The notes beneath the pieces are model-generated. The model made no database searches. It worked only from the letters and a program-made list of their open reading frames with translations, and was not told the origin of the DNA. Shown here one piece after another: positions 1-8,115 of a DNA stretch of 64,000 nt. Numbering within the stretch: position 1 is the stretch's first letter; each line of letters opens with the position of its first letter. Made by a program: the position numbers and the translations under genes. This DNA is from Herbaspirillum chlorophenolicum (GTDB lineage Bacteria > Pseudomonadota > Gammaproteobacteria > Burkholderiales > Burkholderiaceae_D), in assembly GCF_001189955.1 (NCBI RefSeq), contig NZ_LFLT01000021.1, positions 1 to 64,000 on the forward strand. The letters run 5' to 3'.

Positions 1-243
1 CACCTAGACCCAATTCAATTAAATAGGAATTTGCTAGGCGGTGGTAACCATATCGACTGCCGACAATGAAGGGAATATGAGTCAGGCCAGGATGATGATG
101 AAGAACACTTGGCGGCCGCATTCGCACTCCAAAATGTTGCGACATAGTCACACCTCCATTCCGATGAAAATCAGCATAGGAAAGCCCAAAGCCAAATTCA
201 AGTTGCTGCTAGCAATCTGCGTAAAAAGAACATAATAGAATAA
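1..243 (+). pseudogene. Possible decayed 3' end of a cargo gene
   Basis: Reading frame 1 runs from the window edge to TAA at 241-243, broken only by TGA at 67-69 and TAG at 145-147. The three open pieces have an ordinary soluble-protein composition, rich in D, E, Q, N and A, and a rho-independent terminator follows 45 bases later. This fits the tail of a plus-strand gene that has collected two nonsense changes. The competing intact frame at 41-235 gives a Met/Lys/His-rich peptide that looks less like a protein. No family is recognised, and the stops may simply mean the stretch is non-coding. Confidence 0.3.
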
Positions 244-288
244 AGCATCGGTTGTATTGCACCTGCACCCGATTTAATGGCTTGTGCC

Positions 289-315
289 AAGCCGCTGCGC
301 GTCAGCGGCTTTTTT
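289..315 (+). terminator. Rho-independent terminator
   Basis: A perfect 9-bp stem (289-297 with 303-311), a 5-base loop and a T run to 315. It would end rightward transcription entering from the left edge of the window, so something on the plus strand upstream is or was expressed. Confidence 0.75.
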
Positions 316-372
316 GCGCTTACGCACTTCACCTATTTGCAAACGATAAATCTCACTCAATAGAGGTACATC

Positions 373-615
373 ATGGAGCAATTCGAACGAGTCTCATACT
401 ATAAAGAACATGAGGTATATGTGAAATGCGTGCACATACGCGAGGGCTGGTCCATCGAGGAAGTTAAGGTAAAAAAGCAGGGCACAGTTCTTCTACCCCA
501 GCTATCCCATCCTTTCCGATTTTTTCAAACCGAGCATGCTGCCGAAACGACTGGGCTAGATCACGCGCGTCAATTCATTGACCGCATTCTTAGTGGCCGC
601 GTTGGTAATGCGTAA
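373..615 (+). CDS. Small hypothetical protein, 80 aa (transposon cargo)
   Basis: An ATG preceded by an AGAGG ribosome site opens an 80-residue frame. The product is mixed alpha/beta in look, with a charged N-terminal half (YYKEHEVYVKC near residues 9-19) and a C-terminal helix ending before GRVGNA. It has no signal peptide or membrane segment, and no family is recognised. It lies just after the terminator at 289-315 and converges on the caspase-like gene, within the low-GC transposon. It is probably cargo of the element. The reading frame and ribosome site make it likely to be real; its function is unknown. Confidence 0.55.
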   Translation: MEQFERVSYYKEHEVYVKCVHIREGWSIEEVKVKKQGTVLLPQLSHPFRFFQTEHAAETTGLDHARQFIDRILSGRVGNA

Positions 616-740
616 CTAAGACAGCAACTGAGCCTATGTCGACGGTGTTAGAAGTCGGCTTTTGGCCGATTGCAGAAATCCCAAGAATGGGAATCCATCG
701 AATAGCGTCAGCCATCGAGAGAGGTGGCCGCCCGCCCCAT

Positions 741-1616
741 TTACTTTTGCGACGCCATGAAACGCTCTACCTCCTCTTTCGCTCGAGCTAAAGATTGACC
801 AAAGCGATCTTCGTTTGATGGAATCGAGTCCAGCATGAAAAATGTTGGGAACCGCCGCTCAACATAGCTTTTCGCCAGATCCGTTCCTATTTCAACAATT
901 TTAGCTATTTGTCCAGAGCTCAGGATGTTCCCTTCACGCGACATTTGTGCCAAGACGGTATCCGCTCTAGCGCGAAGTCGTTCTTTGGTACATTTGGTTC
1001 TTAAGTAAAGATCTGCGATCTGGAAGTACCAATCCTCCGCCCTAATATTGAGGTATTCCCCTTCTTCTAACTTATGCGCATGCAGGTGCTTTAGGGCAGA
1101 ATTCACATCACGGCTGGTGATCAGTTCTCTGTAGAAGGCGCGAAATCCACCCAGCAGCTCTGCAGAGTCCACTGAATGCGACGGCCCTATCAACCCGAAA
1201 CATGGGCTTGGTCCGTCAGGCTTAACGAAACTGAGAGAGTGGCCGCCAAAACATGCTGACATGCAAACTAGCAGATTGAACCCCGTCGCCCTGTTAAGCG
1301 AAGCAAAGGGAGTCGAAATTTCCTGCCAAGTTAATGAGGAATCATCTGCAAACGCAAGACCAGTTTTGTCTTGCCATCCATGCATTTCAATCTGAAGAAT
1401 CGGCACCTCTTCGCTCTTGATGGCTTCAACCGTCAACTGCTCAATCACTTTCAGAAACTCGTCACTTCCTTTCACATTGATCAGGACCGCCTCAGGGACG
1501 TCGAGATTATCTTCGCGCAGTCCGTCTATATATTTTTTTAACTCAGTTCCGGTTTCTACTTCATCCTCCTCAAGTGATTGGATAATCGCAATCTTTGAAA
1601 ATTCGAAGCCTGACAT
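741..1616 (-). CDS. Caspase-like (CHAT/C14-type) protein, transposon cargo
   Basis: A 291-residue soluble protein. Residues 73-80 form a hydrophobic strand ending in MHG (His79), and residues 115-125 form a second strand ending in SACFGG (Cys122). A His-Gly and an Ala-Cys-x-Gly-Gly at the ends of two beta strands about 43 residues apart are the catalytic dyad layout of caspase-fold peptidases, including the CHAT and C14 groups. The last 100 residues are helical and charged. The start at 1616 has an AAGGA ribosome site. It is the first cargo gene inside the transposition genes and is transcribed in the same direction as them. Stand-alone caspase-fold proteins in bacteria are often effectors of defence or cell-death systems, but no partner gene is visible nearby. 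The fold is inferred from motifs; substrate and trigger are unknown. Confidence 0.6.
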   Translation of the reverse strand: MSGFEFSKIAIIQSLEEDEVETGTELKKYIDGLREDNLDVPEAVLINVKGSDEFLKVIEQLTVEAIKSEEVPILQIEMHGWQDKTGLAFADDSSLTWQEISTPFASLNRATGFNLLVCMSACFGGHSLSFVKPDGPSPCFGLIGPSHSVDSAELLGGFRAFYRELITSRDVNSALKHLHAHKLEEGEYLNIRAEDWYFQIADLYLRTKCTKERLRARADTVLAQMSREGNILSSGQIAKIVEIGTDLAKSYVERRFPTFFMLDSIPSNEDRFGQSLARAKEEVERFMASQK

Positions 1617-1649
1617 AGTGATCCTTTAATGGTTGGGAGCCGAATCTAA

Positions 1650-1898
1650 TTAGGATGATTCCGCAGTCTTGCTGCCTGGAGGAAAATGGTTTCCATCCAA
1701 ATTATTAGCCTGTATTGCAAGACCGTTTCTGGCCGCTAGCGGAAATCTTACCGTGTAAAACCTGGTATCAAAAAAACCTCCTCGAGCCGATAGGTCATTT
1801 GCGTTGTGTAATCTTTTGGTCTTTCGGCTGTCCAGTTCGACCGAACCAGGATCCTCCACGTCGCCGAACTGGGTGTCCACGACCACCGAAACATGCAA
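1650..1898 (-). CDS. Doubtful small ORF, 82 aa
   Basis: This sits in the 306-base gap between the zinc-ribbon transposition gene and the caspase-like gene, on the same strand. The frame is open for 82 codons with plausible composition, but there is no convincing ribosome site and no recognised family, and other frames overlap it. The gap may instead hold the promoter of the caspase-like gene. Listed so the gap is not left blank. Confidence 0.2.
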   Translation of the reverse strand: MHVSVVVDTQFGDVEDPGSVELDSRKTKRLHNANDLSARGGFFDTRFYTVRFPLAARNGLAIQANNLDGNHFPPGSKTAESS

Positions 1899-1922
1899 TA
1901 GCTAGCCGAGTGCAAATGGATC

Positions 1923-3407
1923 CTAAGCGGCCATGCGTTGTAAATAAGCCTGAGCAATAGCCAGCAGCCCCGTTGGGATCTCAACCGAATCGCTGCCAAC
2001 CTTAAATTTCAAGCCATTTCCGTCTGAAGTAAAGTTCTCTCGTGGAATGGACCTCATTTTTGCAATAGTCAGTCCAAATGACAAAGCGAGAACGCGACAC
2101 AAGACGCTATCTTGTACGTGTTCCGGTCCTTCCGCATTCACCATATCCAATAGCTTGCGCAGCCGAACCACGGTAGCGGGTGTCTTGGTTCTGATATTGA
2201 GAATGCGGCTTTGAGGTGGTATCACCGCCTTCCATCCACGAACCTCTGAGCAAAATCCAACGAATCTGAGTAGATTCGAGTACGCACCCGGATGCCGCAA
2301 AAGGTGGCGCTGTGCCTGATTTTCTGTCCAACCCGAGGGACCGATCTTAATCTCGGCACAAAAGGTTGCCGCCGTTGCGATATAGAGCCGGCGGGTCCGT
2401 GTTGAGATATCAAGCCCATCTAACCAAGAGGCGTATTCTTTCAGTAAGGGCCCCCAAGGTTTCCCGCCATGCTCCGCCAGCTTCACTTTAATCCGATCTC
2501 GATCTGCCGCGTCCTCCCGCGAAGATTGAGAGACCTTAATTGACAGCGCTTCTTCCAAATAGCGTCTCACAAGCAAGTGCTTACGCAGGGTTGCGGTTCC
2601 GAAATCACGCAACAACGTATCGGGAGAGATCTCCACAATCTCTGCGTATGTGGCATCAAGGCGCTGTAGCATGGGTTGATGAGCCTGGTACAACTTAGCG
2701 AGACCCGGACTATCTTTCTTCCGCTCCCAAAGCGAATGAGCGAAATTGACGCAAAAATCCTTGGCCCATGCATGATCTAGCGTTGCGGCCAGCATCGCTG
2801 CGTCCTTCAGTATCCGGTCTTTATTGATGCAAGGCCGGCATTTTGCATTGCCGGCGCCTGGCAGAGTGGTATTGCAACCAGGGCATGCGTGAGTGATCTC
2901 TTGTCCTGGAACACACTGAGCGCAGTAGGGACTATTTGCGTCCGTATAGCCGGCAACCTTTCTGGATTTCCTACAAACGGAGCACGTCTTGCAACTGGCG
3001 CTGTTGCGGCATCGATCACAGATCTTCGCGTGAATGCCCATTTGGGGCATAGACGAAAGCCGCGTTGACGGTCGACCGCACTGCTCACAAGGCCGAGGTT
3101 CTCGGAAGTAGGGAGTACAGCTGGGGCACACAGGCATGCCCGCGCTGATCATCCCGGACTTTCCGATAATCGGCTTGCTACAACGCTGGCATGTCCGGCC
3201 TTCCAGGCTGCATTTACGACAAATTGCGTCTTCATGACTATTTTTATGCACACGCGCGGATGCGCCACAGCGGAGACACGCCCGCGAGACGAAATGCCTC
3301 TTGTAGCAGGTTGCGCAAAAGTCTTTGCCATCCCATATGCGATGCGCCTTCTGAATCGTATCGCCACATCCATCACAGTAGCGACCGTACTTCTTATCGA
3401 TACTCAT
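1923..3407 (-). CDS. Tn7-like element fifth gene: multi-zinc-ribbon protein with integrase-like helical domain (TniE-like position)
   Basis: 494 residues. Residues 11-193 hold 25 cysteines, nearly all in CxxC pairs (11/14, 31/34, 44/47, 63/66, 73/76, 94/97, 107/110, 130/133, 139/142/145, 162/165, 175/178, 190/193), enough for about six zinc ribbons. The C-terminal 300 residues are helical. Residues 443-458 (LALSFGLTIAKMRSIP) resemble the region around the first arginine of tyrosine recombinases, but that arginine is replaced by Thr and the protein ends soon after, so it cannot be an active recombinase. The ATG overlaps the tniQ stop, making it the last gene of the coupled transposition operon. 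Its place matches tniE of the Acinetobacter Tn6022/AbaR family, whose role is not settled. A DNA- or target-binding accessory protein is my inference. Confidence 0.7.
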   Translation of the reverse strand: MSIDKKYGRYCDGCGDTIQKAHRIWDGKDFCATCYKRHFVSRACLRCGASARVHKNSHEDAICRKCSLEGRTCQRCSKPIIGKSGMISAGMPVCPSCTPYFREPRPCEQCGRPSTRLSSMPQMGIHAKICDRCRNSASCKTCSVCRKSRKVAGYTDANSPYCAQCVPGQEITHACPGCNTTLPGAGNAKCRPCINKDRILKDAAMLAATLDHAWAKDFCVNFAHSLWERKKDSPGLAKLYQAHQPMLQRLDATYAEIVEISPDTLLRDFGTATLRKHLLVRRYLEEALSIKVSQSSREDAADRDRIKVKLAEHGGKPWGPLLKEYASWLDGLDISTRTRRLYIATAATFCAEIKIGPSGWTENQAQRHLLRHPGAYSNLLRFVGFCSEVRGWKAVIPPQSRILNIRTKTPATVVRLRKLLDMVNAEGPEHVQDSVLCRVLALSFGLTIAKMRSIPRENFTSDGNGLKFKVGSDSVEIPTGLLAIAQAYLQRMAA

Positions 3408-4492
3408 GCGCTACCTCCGGCCGCTGCCAAAAGGATACGAGCACGATTTGCACGCCATCCTTCATTCTTGTGTCGGGCGATACGCTGAAGAGCGAGACGG
3501 ACGGGCACCGTCTTTCGTGATCGAGTTCGACGGCTGCCTGTGGGGAGGAGGGAAAGAGTTTGGGCGAGCCACGCGGGAATGGCCTCCCGTTTATCAAATG
3601 AGCTCTGATTCAGTTTTATGTCTGACGCCAGTTCCAATAGCTGCTCAGGCCATTGATCCAACAGCCCCGAAATCGCAAGACTCTGCTCTGCGCGTACGGC
3701 AAGTCGCTCATGCTCGAAACGAGCCCCCTTACAACAACTGGCAAAGCCGGGAAAATTGATTTTTTGGTCGGAAGAGGCCAACTTTAGTTTGATAGTCCGG
3801 AAAAGCAAGGAGAGCCCTTGGAAAAATGAGGCGCTTTCAATTGTAGCGCCTCCAACAGAGGTCACTCCGGCGAGGAGCGCATTCATGAGATATAGCTGCC
3901 CACGCTGCCGCTTCTCTAAACCAGCATCAGAGCCACTAGCTGAATTTACCAGCGGATATCCGCACTGCCAACAATTGCAGAGCAATGCATCGTTTCGATG
4001 AAAACACACTGGGGCAAGGCATCGTCCGCAACAATCCGCTAGTGAACAACCGTGTTCCAGGCACGTTGTCACAAATGACAGGCGCCACTCCTTTTTAAAT
4101 ATCCCATCAGCAGCAAGGCATTGAGGGCAAAATTGCAGACCAAATCGATGGCGAATACGATGAAAAATCCCGATCGAGCTAATCCACGGATCAGTTCCAG
4201 GTGCGATTGGTGGCTGCATGCCAGTACCGCATACCACACGGCGCCATTGGTTTAGCGTCAGGTCGCCGACCTGTTCAGGAGATAGGGATGCATGCTGGGA
4301 TAGTTGAAACAAGAAGTCGATGCCGGCGGAACGATCGATATCACGGTTCCAGATACAAACACGCGGGAAGTGGAATGAGCAAAAGCGATATGGATTTATG
4401 CCATGAGCATGAGCAGTTCGAACTAAATAAGAGCTAAGTAGCTCGGAGGGACCTGGTTGAGTGCGAATCACCCATGGCCGGGGAGCGCTCAT
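3404..4492 (-). CDS. tniQ: TniQ/TnsD-family target-selection protein
   Basis: 362 residues from the ATG at 4492, which overlaps the tnsC stop by ATGA; a start 14 codons upstream is possible but would lie inside tnsC. The N-terminus (PGPSELLSSYLVRTAHAHG, residues 13-31) is the typical opening of TniQ-family proteins. Zinc-binding pairs follow: FCPQC (122-125), a Cys/His group at 144-158 and cysteines at 172-177. TniQ/TnsD proteins recognise the target site and recruit TnsC and the transposase. The protein is much shorter than Tn7 TnsD (about 500 aa). The element lies in comM, so this protein is the natural candidate for recognising the comM site. The family call is firm; the comM role is inferred. 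Confidence 0.88.
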   Translation of the reverse strand: MSAPRPWVIRTQPGPSELLSSYLVRTAHAHGINPYRFCSFHFPRVCIWNRDIDRSAGIDFLFQLSQHASLSPEQVGDLTLNQWRRVVCGTGMQPPIAPGTDPWISSIGIFHRIRHRFGLQFCPQCLAADGIFKKEWRLSFVTTCLEHGCSLADCCGRCLAPVCFHRNDALLCNCWQCGYPLVNSASGSDAGLEKRQRGQLYLMNALLAGVTSVGGATIESASFFQGLSLLFRTIKLKLASSDQKINFPGFASCCKGARFEHERLAVRAEQSLAISGLLDQWPEQLLELASDIKLNQSSFDKREAIPAWLAQTLSLLPTGSRRTRSRKTVPVRLALQRIARHKNEGWRANRARILLAAAGGSA

Positions 4493-5397
4493 ATGGTTCT
4501 GGCGACCTCGTCCCAGCCCTCCGGACCAGTCCACTTTACAGAATCAAGAACGTCTCCTGTGATTTGCTCGATGCCGTTTTCGATGGCATAAGCACCCGCA
4601 TTCTTAAGTAGCTTCACAGTCGCGCCAAGAGTGTCACCACACATGCCGTAGATCTTCATGCCGATCGGACGAGAGATCAAATCTGACGGCTTGGCGAGCG
4701 GAAGTAAGGTTTCGTAGCTTGCCAAAAATCGTAAATAGTCTGCATTTAATGGCCAACGTGGCAACGCAAGAGGTTCGAATCGATTCTTCATTTGCGGATC
4801 TGTGTTGAGCGCATTGATGGCCTCCGAGGTGCCCGCTGCAACAATGGATAGCTTGAGATCGTTGCTTATACCTTTAATAGCAGCCAGGATATCCGCAGCA
4901 CGCTTCCCCATGTTTTGAAGATTATTGAATTCATCGATCACCAGAATCCGTACTTGCGCATATTGCAGGGCAGATTTGGCTTCTCGCTTCTTCAAGTGTG
5001 GCGGGTCTTTTTCCCGGTGAGAAATGCCTAGTTGCCATAAGATCGTTGACCAAAGCTCGCCCTCGTCCGGCGTCTCCGGCATATCGAAGCTAAGTACAGG
5101 CATCACAGGGTCACCGGACGCGGTTACCTGTCCAGGACAGCGATTAAGAAAGCGCTCAAGAATAGCGCTTTTGCCATTGCCGCCTCTGCCAACAACAAGG
5201 ATGCTCGGCATGCGCATTGTCCTGGGATAGATCAGTAGCTCATCGAGTTTGTTGAGCACCCACTCCGCACGCGTATAACCGATCCATTTGTCTTGTCGGC
5301 AAAATTCAATTCGCTCAGCTGTCGTTAGATACATAGCATCAGCCGTATCTGCTGAGAGATGTGGAAATTGAGGGTTTTTCTGGGCTTGAGTATTCAT
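4489..5397 (-). CDS. tnsC: TnsC/TniB-like AAA+ transposition regulator
   Basis: 302 residues with a P-loop at 70-77 (GRGGNGKS) and Walker B at 151-156 (ILVIDE) followed by FNNL, the pattern of TniB/TnsC ATPases. In Tn7-like and Tn5053-like elements this ATPase forms filaments on target DNA and links the target selector to the transposase, giving target immunity. The start at 5397 overlaps the tnsB stop (ATGA), and its own stop overlaps the tniQ start, so translation is coupled on both sides. Size and motif order are normal for TniB; there are no signs of damage. Confidence 0.9.
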   Translation of the reverse strand: MNTQAQKNPQFPHLSADTADAMYLTTAERIEFCRQDKWIGYTRAEWVLNKLDELLIYPRTMRMPSILVVGRGGNGKSAILERFLNRCPGQVTASGDPVMPVLSFDMPETPDEGELWSTILWQLGISHREKDPPHLKKREAKSALQYAQVRILVIDEFNNLQNMGKRAADILAAIKGISNDLKLSIVAAGTSEAINALNTDPQMKNRFEPLALPRWPLNADYLRFLASYETLLPLAKPSDLISRPIGMKIYGMCGDTLGATVKLLKNAGAYAIENGIEQITGDVLDSVKWTGPEGWDEVARTI

Positions 5398-7316
5398 CGC
5401 TGCGAGGTGACCTGATCGAATGGCAGAATTTCCATGGCGAATGGGTCGTCTGCGGCGGCACTGGCCGGCTCTTTCTGAGGCTTCGCAGCGGCGGCCGTAT
5501 GGCCGGGTACAGCCGCGCTGGCGGGTCGAGATTCGCTTGCAGGATTTCGCGCCTGCTGTCGTCGAGCCGCCTTGGTGGTCGCGACCGCTTGTTCCACGCG
5601 AGTCCGCATGCGCTCTATGGCCGCAAAAATACGATCTTCGTCAATATCGTCTTCACTCTGCTTCTTAAGAATTGCCAAGACATGGCGCAGCTCCCAAATT
5701 GTGATCGGGGGATGTCCAATATTGCGATATGGAATCTCTATATAGCGATTGTCAGCGGGGTCGAGGAAATAGATCTTGGAGATGTTCGATGGATGTCGTC
5801 GGACGAGGAAATCGCGCTTTCTGTCCGGCGCGTCGGGATCCGCTGCATTGATATAGCGATCAAGGGCTCGACTGTAGTAGAAGATGTTGTCGATCTGAAT
5901 ACCGTAACGCTGGACGGTACGCTCGAAAAACGGCATAAAGTCAATTTCGATACGAACAGGGTTTTCAGGGATTGGCATAGACCCAGTTCCCATCGATTGG
6001 CCATCTCCATTGACGCCAAGCTCCCACCGCTTCGCAGGCGACATACCCAGTGCACTATGCCTGCGCTGGTGATAGATATTGACGATGAAATCTACCAACT
6101 TTTGCTCATACTCTCGCACGGTCAATGCGGCCTCAGCGTCTGAATCGTAGCCTACGCGCTGCTCCGGTTTGGAGAATGTGGCACCTGGCAGTTTTCGATC
6201 ATGATTTCCGACATTGCCCATCATTCGCTCAATGTGCCCACCGAAATTAGGTGTCTTAACGGGGCGCCATTGCACGTCAATACCGTATTCGTCGGCGCCT
6301 CGCTCCAACGCCATAGAGCGGAACTCCTTAGCGTTATCAACATAGACAATCGCCGGCACGCCCCAAACACCCCAGTCGCCAGGTACATCAAGTTGCGCTA
6401 GATACTCGCGCTTTGTGCAAATCCCGCGGGCCATGCATATTCCTACTGCCGAAGCATCTGGTCGCTCGAAGGAAATGAAAAGGCCGACGACCATTCGGCT
6501 GAAAGTATCAATGGCCAGCGTAAGCCAAGCGCGTCCAATGGGTTGGCGATATTTTTCGTCGACAAGCACAACGTTGGTCGGCGTGTGATCGATCTGAACG
6601 GCGGCGAGGGGATAGGTACCATCGGAGAAATTCCCCTGTATCGGGCCATATTTGTCACGCGCCTTGTCTCTGAAGCCACGTGCACGCAAAGTGGAAGCTG
6701 GCTTAAGAGCCGCCAAACGATTGCGAACAGTGTTGGCATGCGGCGGCACCACTTTCGCCAGACGACAGCGGCGAAAAACCTCATCGACGACATCTTGCGG
6801 AGTGCCTCGCTGCTTGGTCAGATATTCGTCTTGGATAGCAGAGGAAATGATGGTTTCCAGATGCTCTTCCAGGAACGTTGTACCTGTTTTTCTCCCTCGC
6901 TTACTTGGGATGAGCACAGAAACATGCCCAGCGGATTGAAACAGGTTCAGCCATTTGTATAGCGTGGCCGCATGAACGCCATGTTCTTTCGCAATGATCT
7001 CGACGCGAGCGCGCGTACGAATGGGCTCCTGGAGAAGCGGTTTAATTGCCTTGAGGCGCCGCTGTGCTTCAGCCCATTCTTCGTTGGAGTATTGCAAGCT
7101 GTCCGGGGCGGCGACTTCGTGCTTTTCGTCGCTTTCACCTTTTTCTTGCAGGATCTTGAGGGCATCAATGAACAGACGCTTGGATTCTTTCGTTTCCAAA
7201 TCCTCCGCGACGACGCTATTTGCGGAGATCAAGTGCGTCACTCTGTAACCACGTCCCTCACACTGAACCAACGTGCCAACATCAACTTGGAAGAAGTTTC
7301 TGGAAATTCCGACCAT
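5394..7316 (-). CDS. tnsB: TnsB/TniA-like DDE transposase
   Basis: 640 residues. The N-terminal 60 residues form a small beta-rich domain, followed by a helix-turn-helix around 100-125. The rve-type catalytic core carries Asp243 (QIDHT), Asp327 (YVDNAKEF) and Glu363 (GHIERMMG), a 35-residue D-E spacing typical of the integrase fold. After residue 430 come a beta-barrel-like domain and a low-complexity Ala/Pro/Lys tail that may contact TnsC. The enzyme cuts and joins the 3' ends of the element. It starts one base after the tnsA stop. All catalytic residues are present, so the gene appears functional. Confidence 0.92.
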   Translation of the reverse strand: MVGISRNFFQVDVGTLVQCEGRGYRVTHLISANSVVAEDLETKESKRLFIDALKILQEKGESDEKHEVAAPDSLQYSNEEWAEAQRRLKAIKPLLQEPIRTRARVEIIAKEHGVHAATLYKWLNLFQSAGHVSVLIPSKRGRKTGTTFLEEHLETIISSAIQDEYLTKQRGTPQDVVDEVFRRCRLAKVVPPHANTVRNRLAALKPASTLRARGFRDKARDKYGPIQGNFSDGTYPLAAVQIDHTPTNVVLVDEKYRQPIGRAWLTLAIDTFSRMVVGLFISFERPDASAVGICMARGICTKREYLAQLDVPGDWGVWGVPAIVYVDNAKEFRSMALERGADEYGIDVQWRPVKTPNFGGHIERMMGNVGNHDRKLPGATFSKPEQRVGYDSDAEAALTVREYEQKLVDFIVNIYHQRRHSALGMSPAKRWELGVNGDGQSMGTGSMPIPENPVRIEIDFMPFFERTVQRYGIQIDNIFYYSRALDRYINAADPDAPDRKRDFLVRRHPSNISKIYFLDPADNRYIEIPYRNIGHPPITIWELRHVLAILKKQSEDDIDEDRIFAAIERMRTRVEQAVATTKAARRQQARNPASESRPASAAVPGHTAAAAKPQKEPASAAADDPFAMEILPFDQVTSQR

Positions 7317-7317
7317 G

Positions 7318-7944
7318 TCAGACTCCTGGCAGCCAAATAGCGGAATGCATCGACATTGGACGATCTAGCATGGCCGCGATTCGGCGATGCGCGATCAAAC
7401 GCCAAAGGAAGGGCATCGCAATTTGCTGAGATTCGCGGGTATTGTAGGAAGCAGCAAGGAGCGCTTGAGGCGTAGTCGGCCCGAGTGCTTTCAACGAAAA
7501 CAGAAGTTGCTCTTCAGTAATTTTCTGAGGTACGAGTGCGGCGTAACGGCGGAAGAAGATTGCATTTGCCAGGTAAGGCGTGCGCACCTCCAGCTCGGTC
7601 ATAATTTTGAAGCGCCAATCATTCGCACGGCAAAGCTCGACTGCCGCACGAAAGCGTGGTCGAAATTCTTTCCATATTTCTTTGAGTTCACTGCGGAATT
7701 TGAGCTCATAGACGACGATCTTCGCGCCGTACGCTGGCGTTTCGCGTTCAACAAGCACATCTGGCGTATAGGTTCGAACTACACCCTCATACTCATATGA
7801 CATGGTGAACGGCTGAACCGTGACCGATTTGACGTCGGGATCGAAAGCTAAGCATTTAAGCCAGTCACGTTCAAGAGCGGACTCATGATGAGCTCGCCCT
7901 CCCGCAGGCATAGAAACTCGCCCGGTAATGCCGCGATAGCTCAT
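7318..7944 (-). CDS. tnsA: TnsA-like endonuclease
   Basis: 208 residues from the ATG at 7944. An upstream ATG at 8076 keeps the frame open, but that extension lies inside the repeated transposase-binding sites of the end and looks non-coding. Candidate catalytic residues are Glu21/Glu25 (HHESALERDWL), Asp62 (YTPDVLV) and Glu80-x-Lys82 (YELKF), the restriction-endonuclease-like E...D...(E/Q)xK set of TnsA. TnsA cuts the 5' strands so that the element moves by cut-and-paste. The C-terminal part after residue 110 is helical, as in the TnsC-contacting half of TnsA. This corresponds to tniC of Tn6022/AbaR elements. The catalytic triad was assigned by eye. Confidence 0.85.
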   Translation of the reverse strand: MSYRGITGRVSMPAGGRAHHESALERDWLKCLAFDPDVKSVTVQPFTMSYEYEGVVRTYTPDVLVERETPAYGAKIVVYELKFRSELKEIWKEFRPRFRAAVELCRANDWRFKIMTELEVRTPYLANAIFFRRYAALVPQKITEEQLLFSLKALGPTTPQALLAASYNTRESQQIAMPFLWRLIAHRRIAAMLDRPMSMHSAIWLPGV

Positions 7945-7970
7945 CTTGAGCGCACGAACCGGCTCTTTGC

Positions 7971-8110
7971 AATCCAGTCGCGTAATTATTGCAGTTTTCA
8001 ATCCAGTCGCCCCTAAAGCTATTTTTGAGTCGCCGTATAGTTTGTGAATATTGCCCTTCCGCAAGAGGAGAGTCAAGTATTTACAGTCGCCTCAATAAAT
8101 AGAAATGACA
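7971..8110. mobile_element. Right end of the Tn7-like transposon with four transposase-binding repeats
   Basis: The motif AGTCGC occurs four times in the same orientation: 7976-7981, 8005-8010, 8028-8033 and 8085-8090. The first two lie in a longer identical stretch CAATCCAGTCGC, and each is followed by an AT-rich stretch. The element stops at ...AATGACA (8104-8110), so its end reads 5'-TGTCATT inward, as in Tn7-family ends (TGT...ACA). Spacings of 29, 23 and 57 resemble the multiple TnsB sites of Tn7 ends. The tnsA promoter must also lie here, so transposase binding could repress it. The exact boundary is set by where comM similarity resumes. Confidence 0.75.
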
Positions 8111-8115
8111 GCGGC
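8111..8115. repeat. Predicted 5-bp target-site duplication (GCGGC)
   Basis: The five bases directly after the element end fall in the GGGS codons of comM. Tn7-family insertions duplicate 5 bp, and Acinetobacter AbaR insertions in comM are flanked by a near-identical pentamer on the other strand. The matching copy should lie at the left end, outside the window, so the duplication is not confirmed. Confidence 0.5.

Larger units (their letters stand above)
1..8110. mobile_element. Tn7-like (Tn6022/AbaR-type) transposon inserted in comM, right part
   Basis: This low-GC block holds tnsA-tnsB-tnsC-tniQ plus a fifth zinc-ribbon gene and cargo, and is flanked on the right by interrupted comM. The gene order (endonuclease, DDE transposase, AAA+, TniQ, fifth gene) and the comM target are those of the tniCABDE islands known from Acinetobacter. 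The left end, the remaining cargo and the 5' part of comM are outside the window, so the element is longer than 8.1 kb. All transposition genes are intact. Confidence 0.85.

Noticed and set aside
41..235. A 64-codon plus-strand frame at the window start
   Set aside because: Met-, Lys- and His-rich composition with no family match; the interrupted frame 1 over the same bases looks more protein-like.
7945..8076. A tnsA start at 8076
   Set aside because: The 44 extra codons run through three of the AGTCGC repeats (7976, 8005 and 8028) and are not protein-like.
8044..8110. An intact comM start at 8044
   Set aside because: These codons are transposon-end sequence with a transposase-binding repeat; real comM begins at 8111 and lacks its P-loop part.
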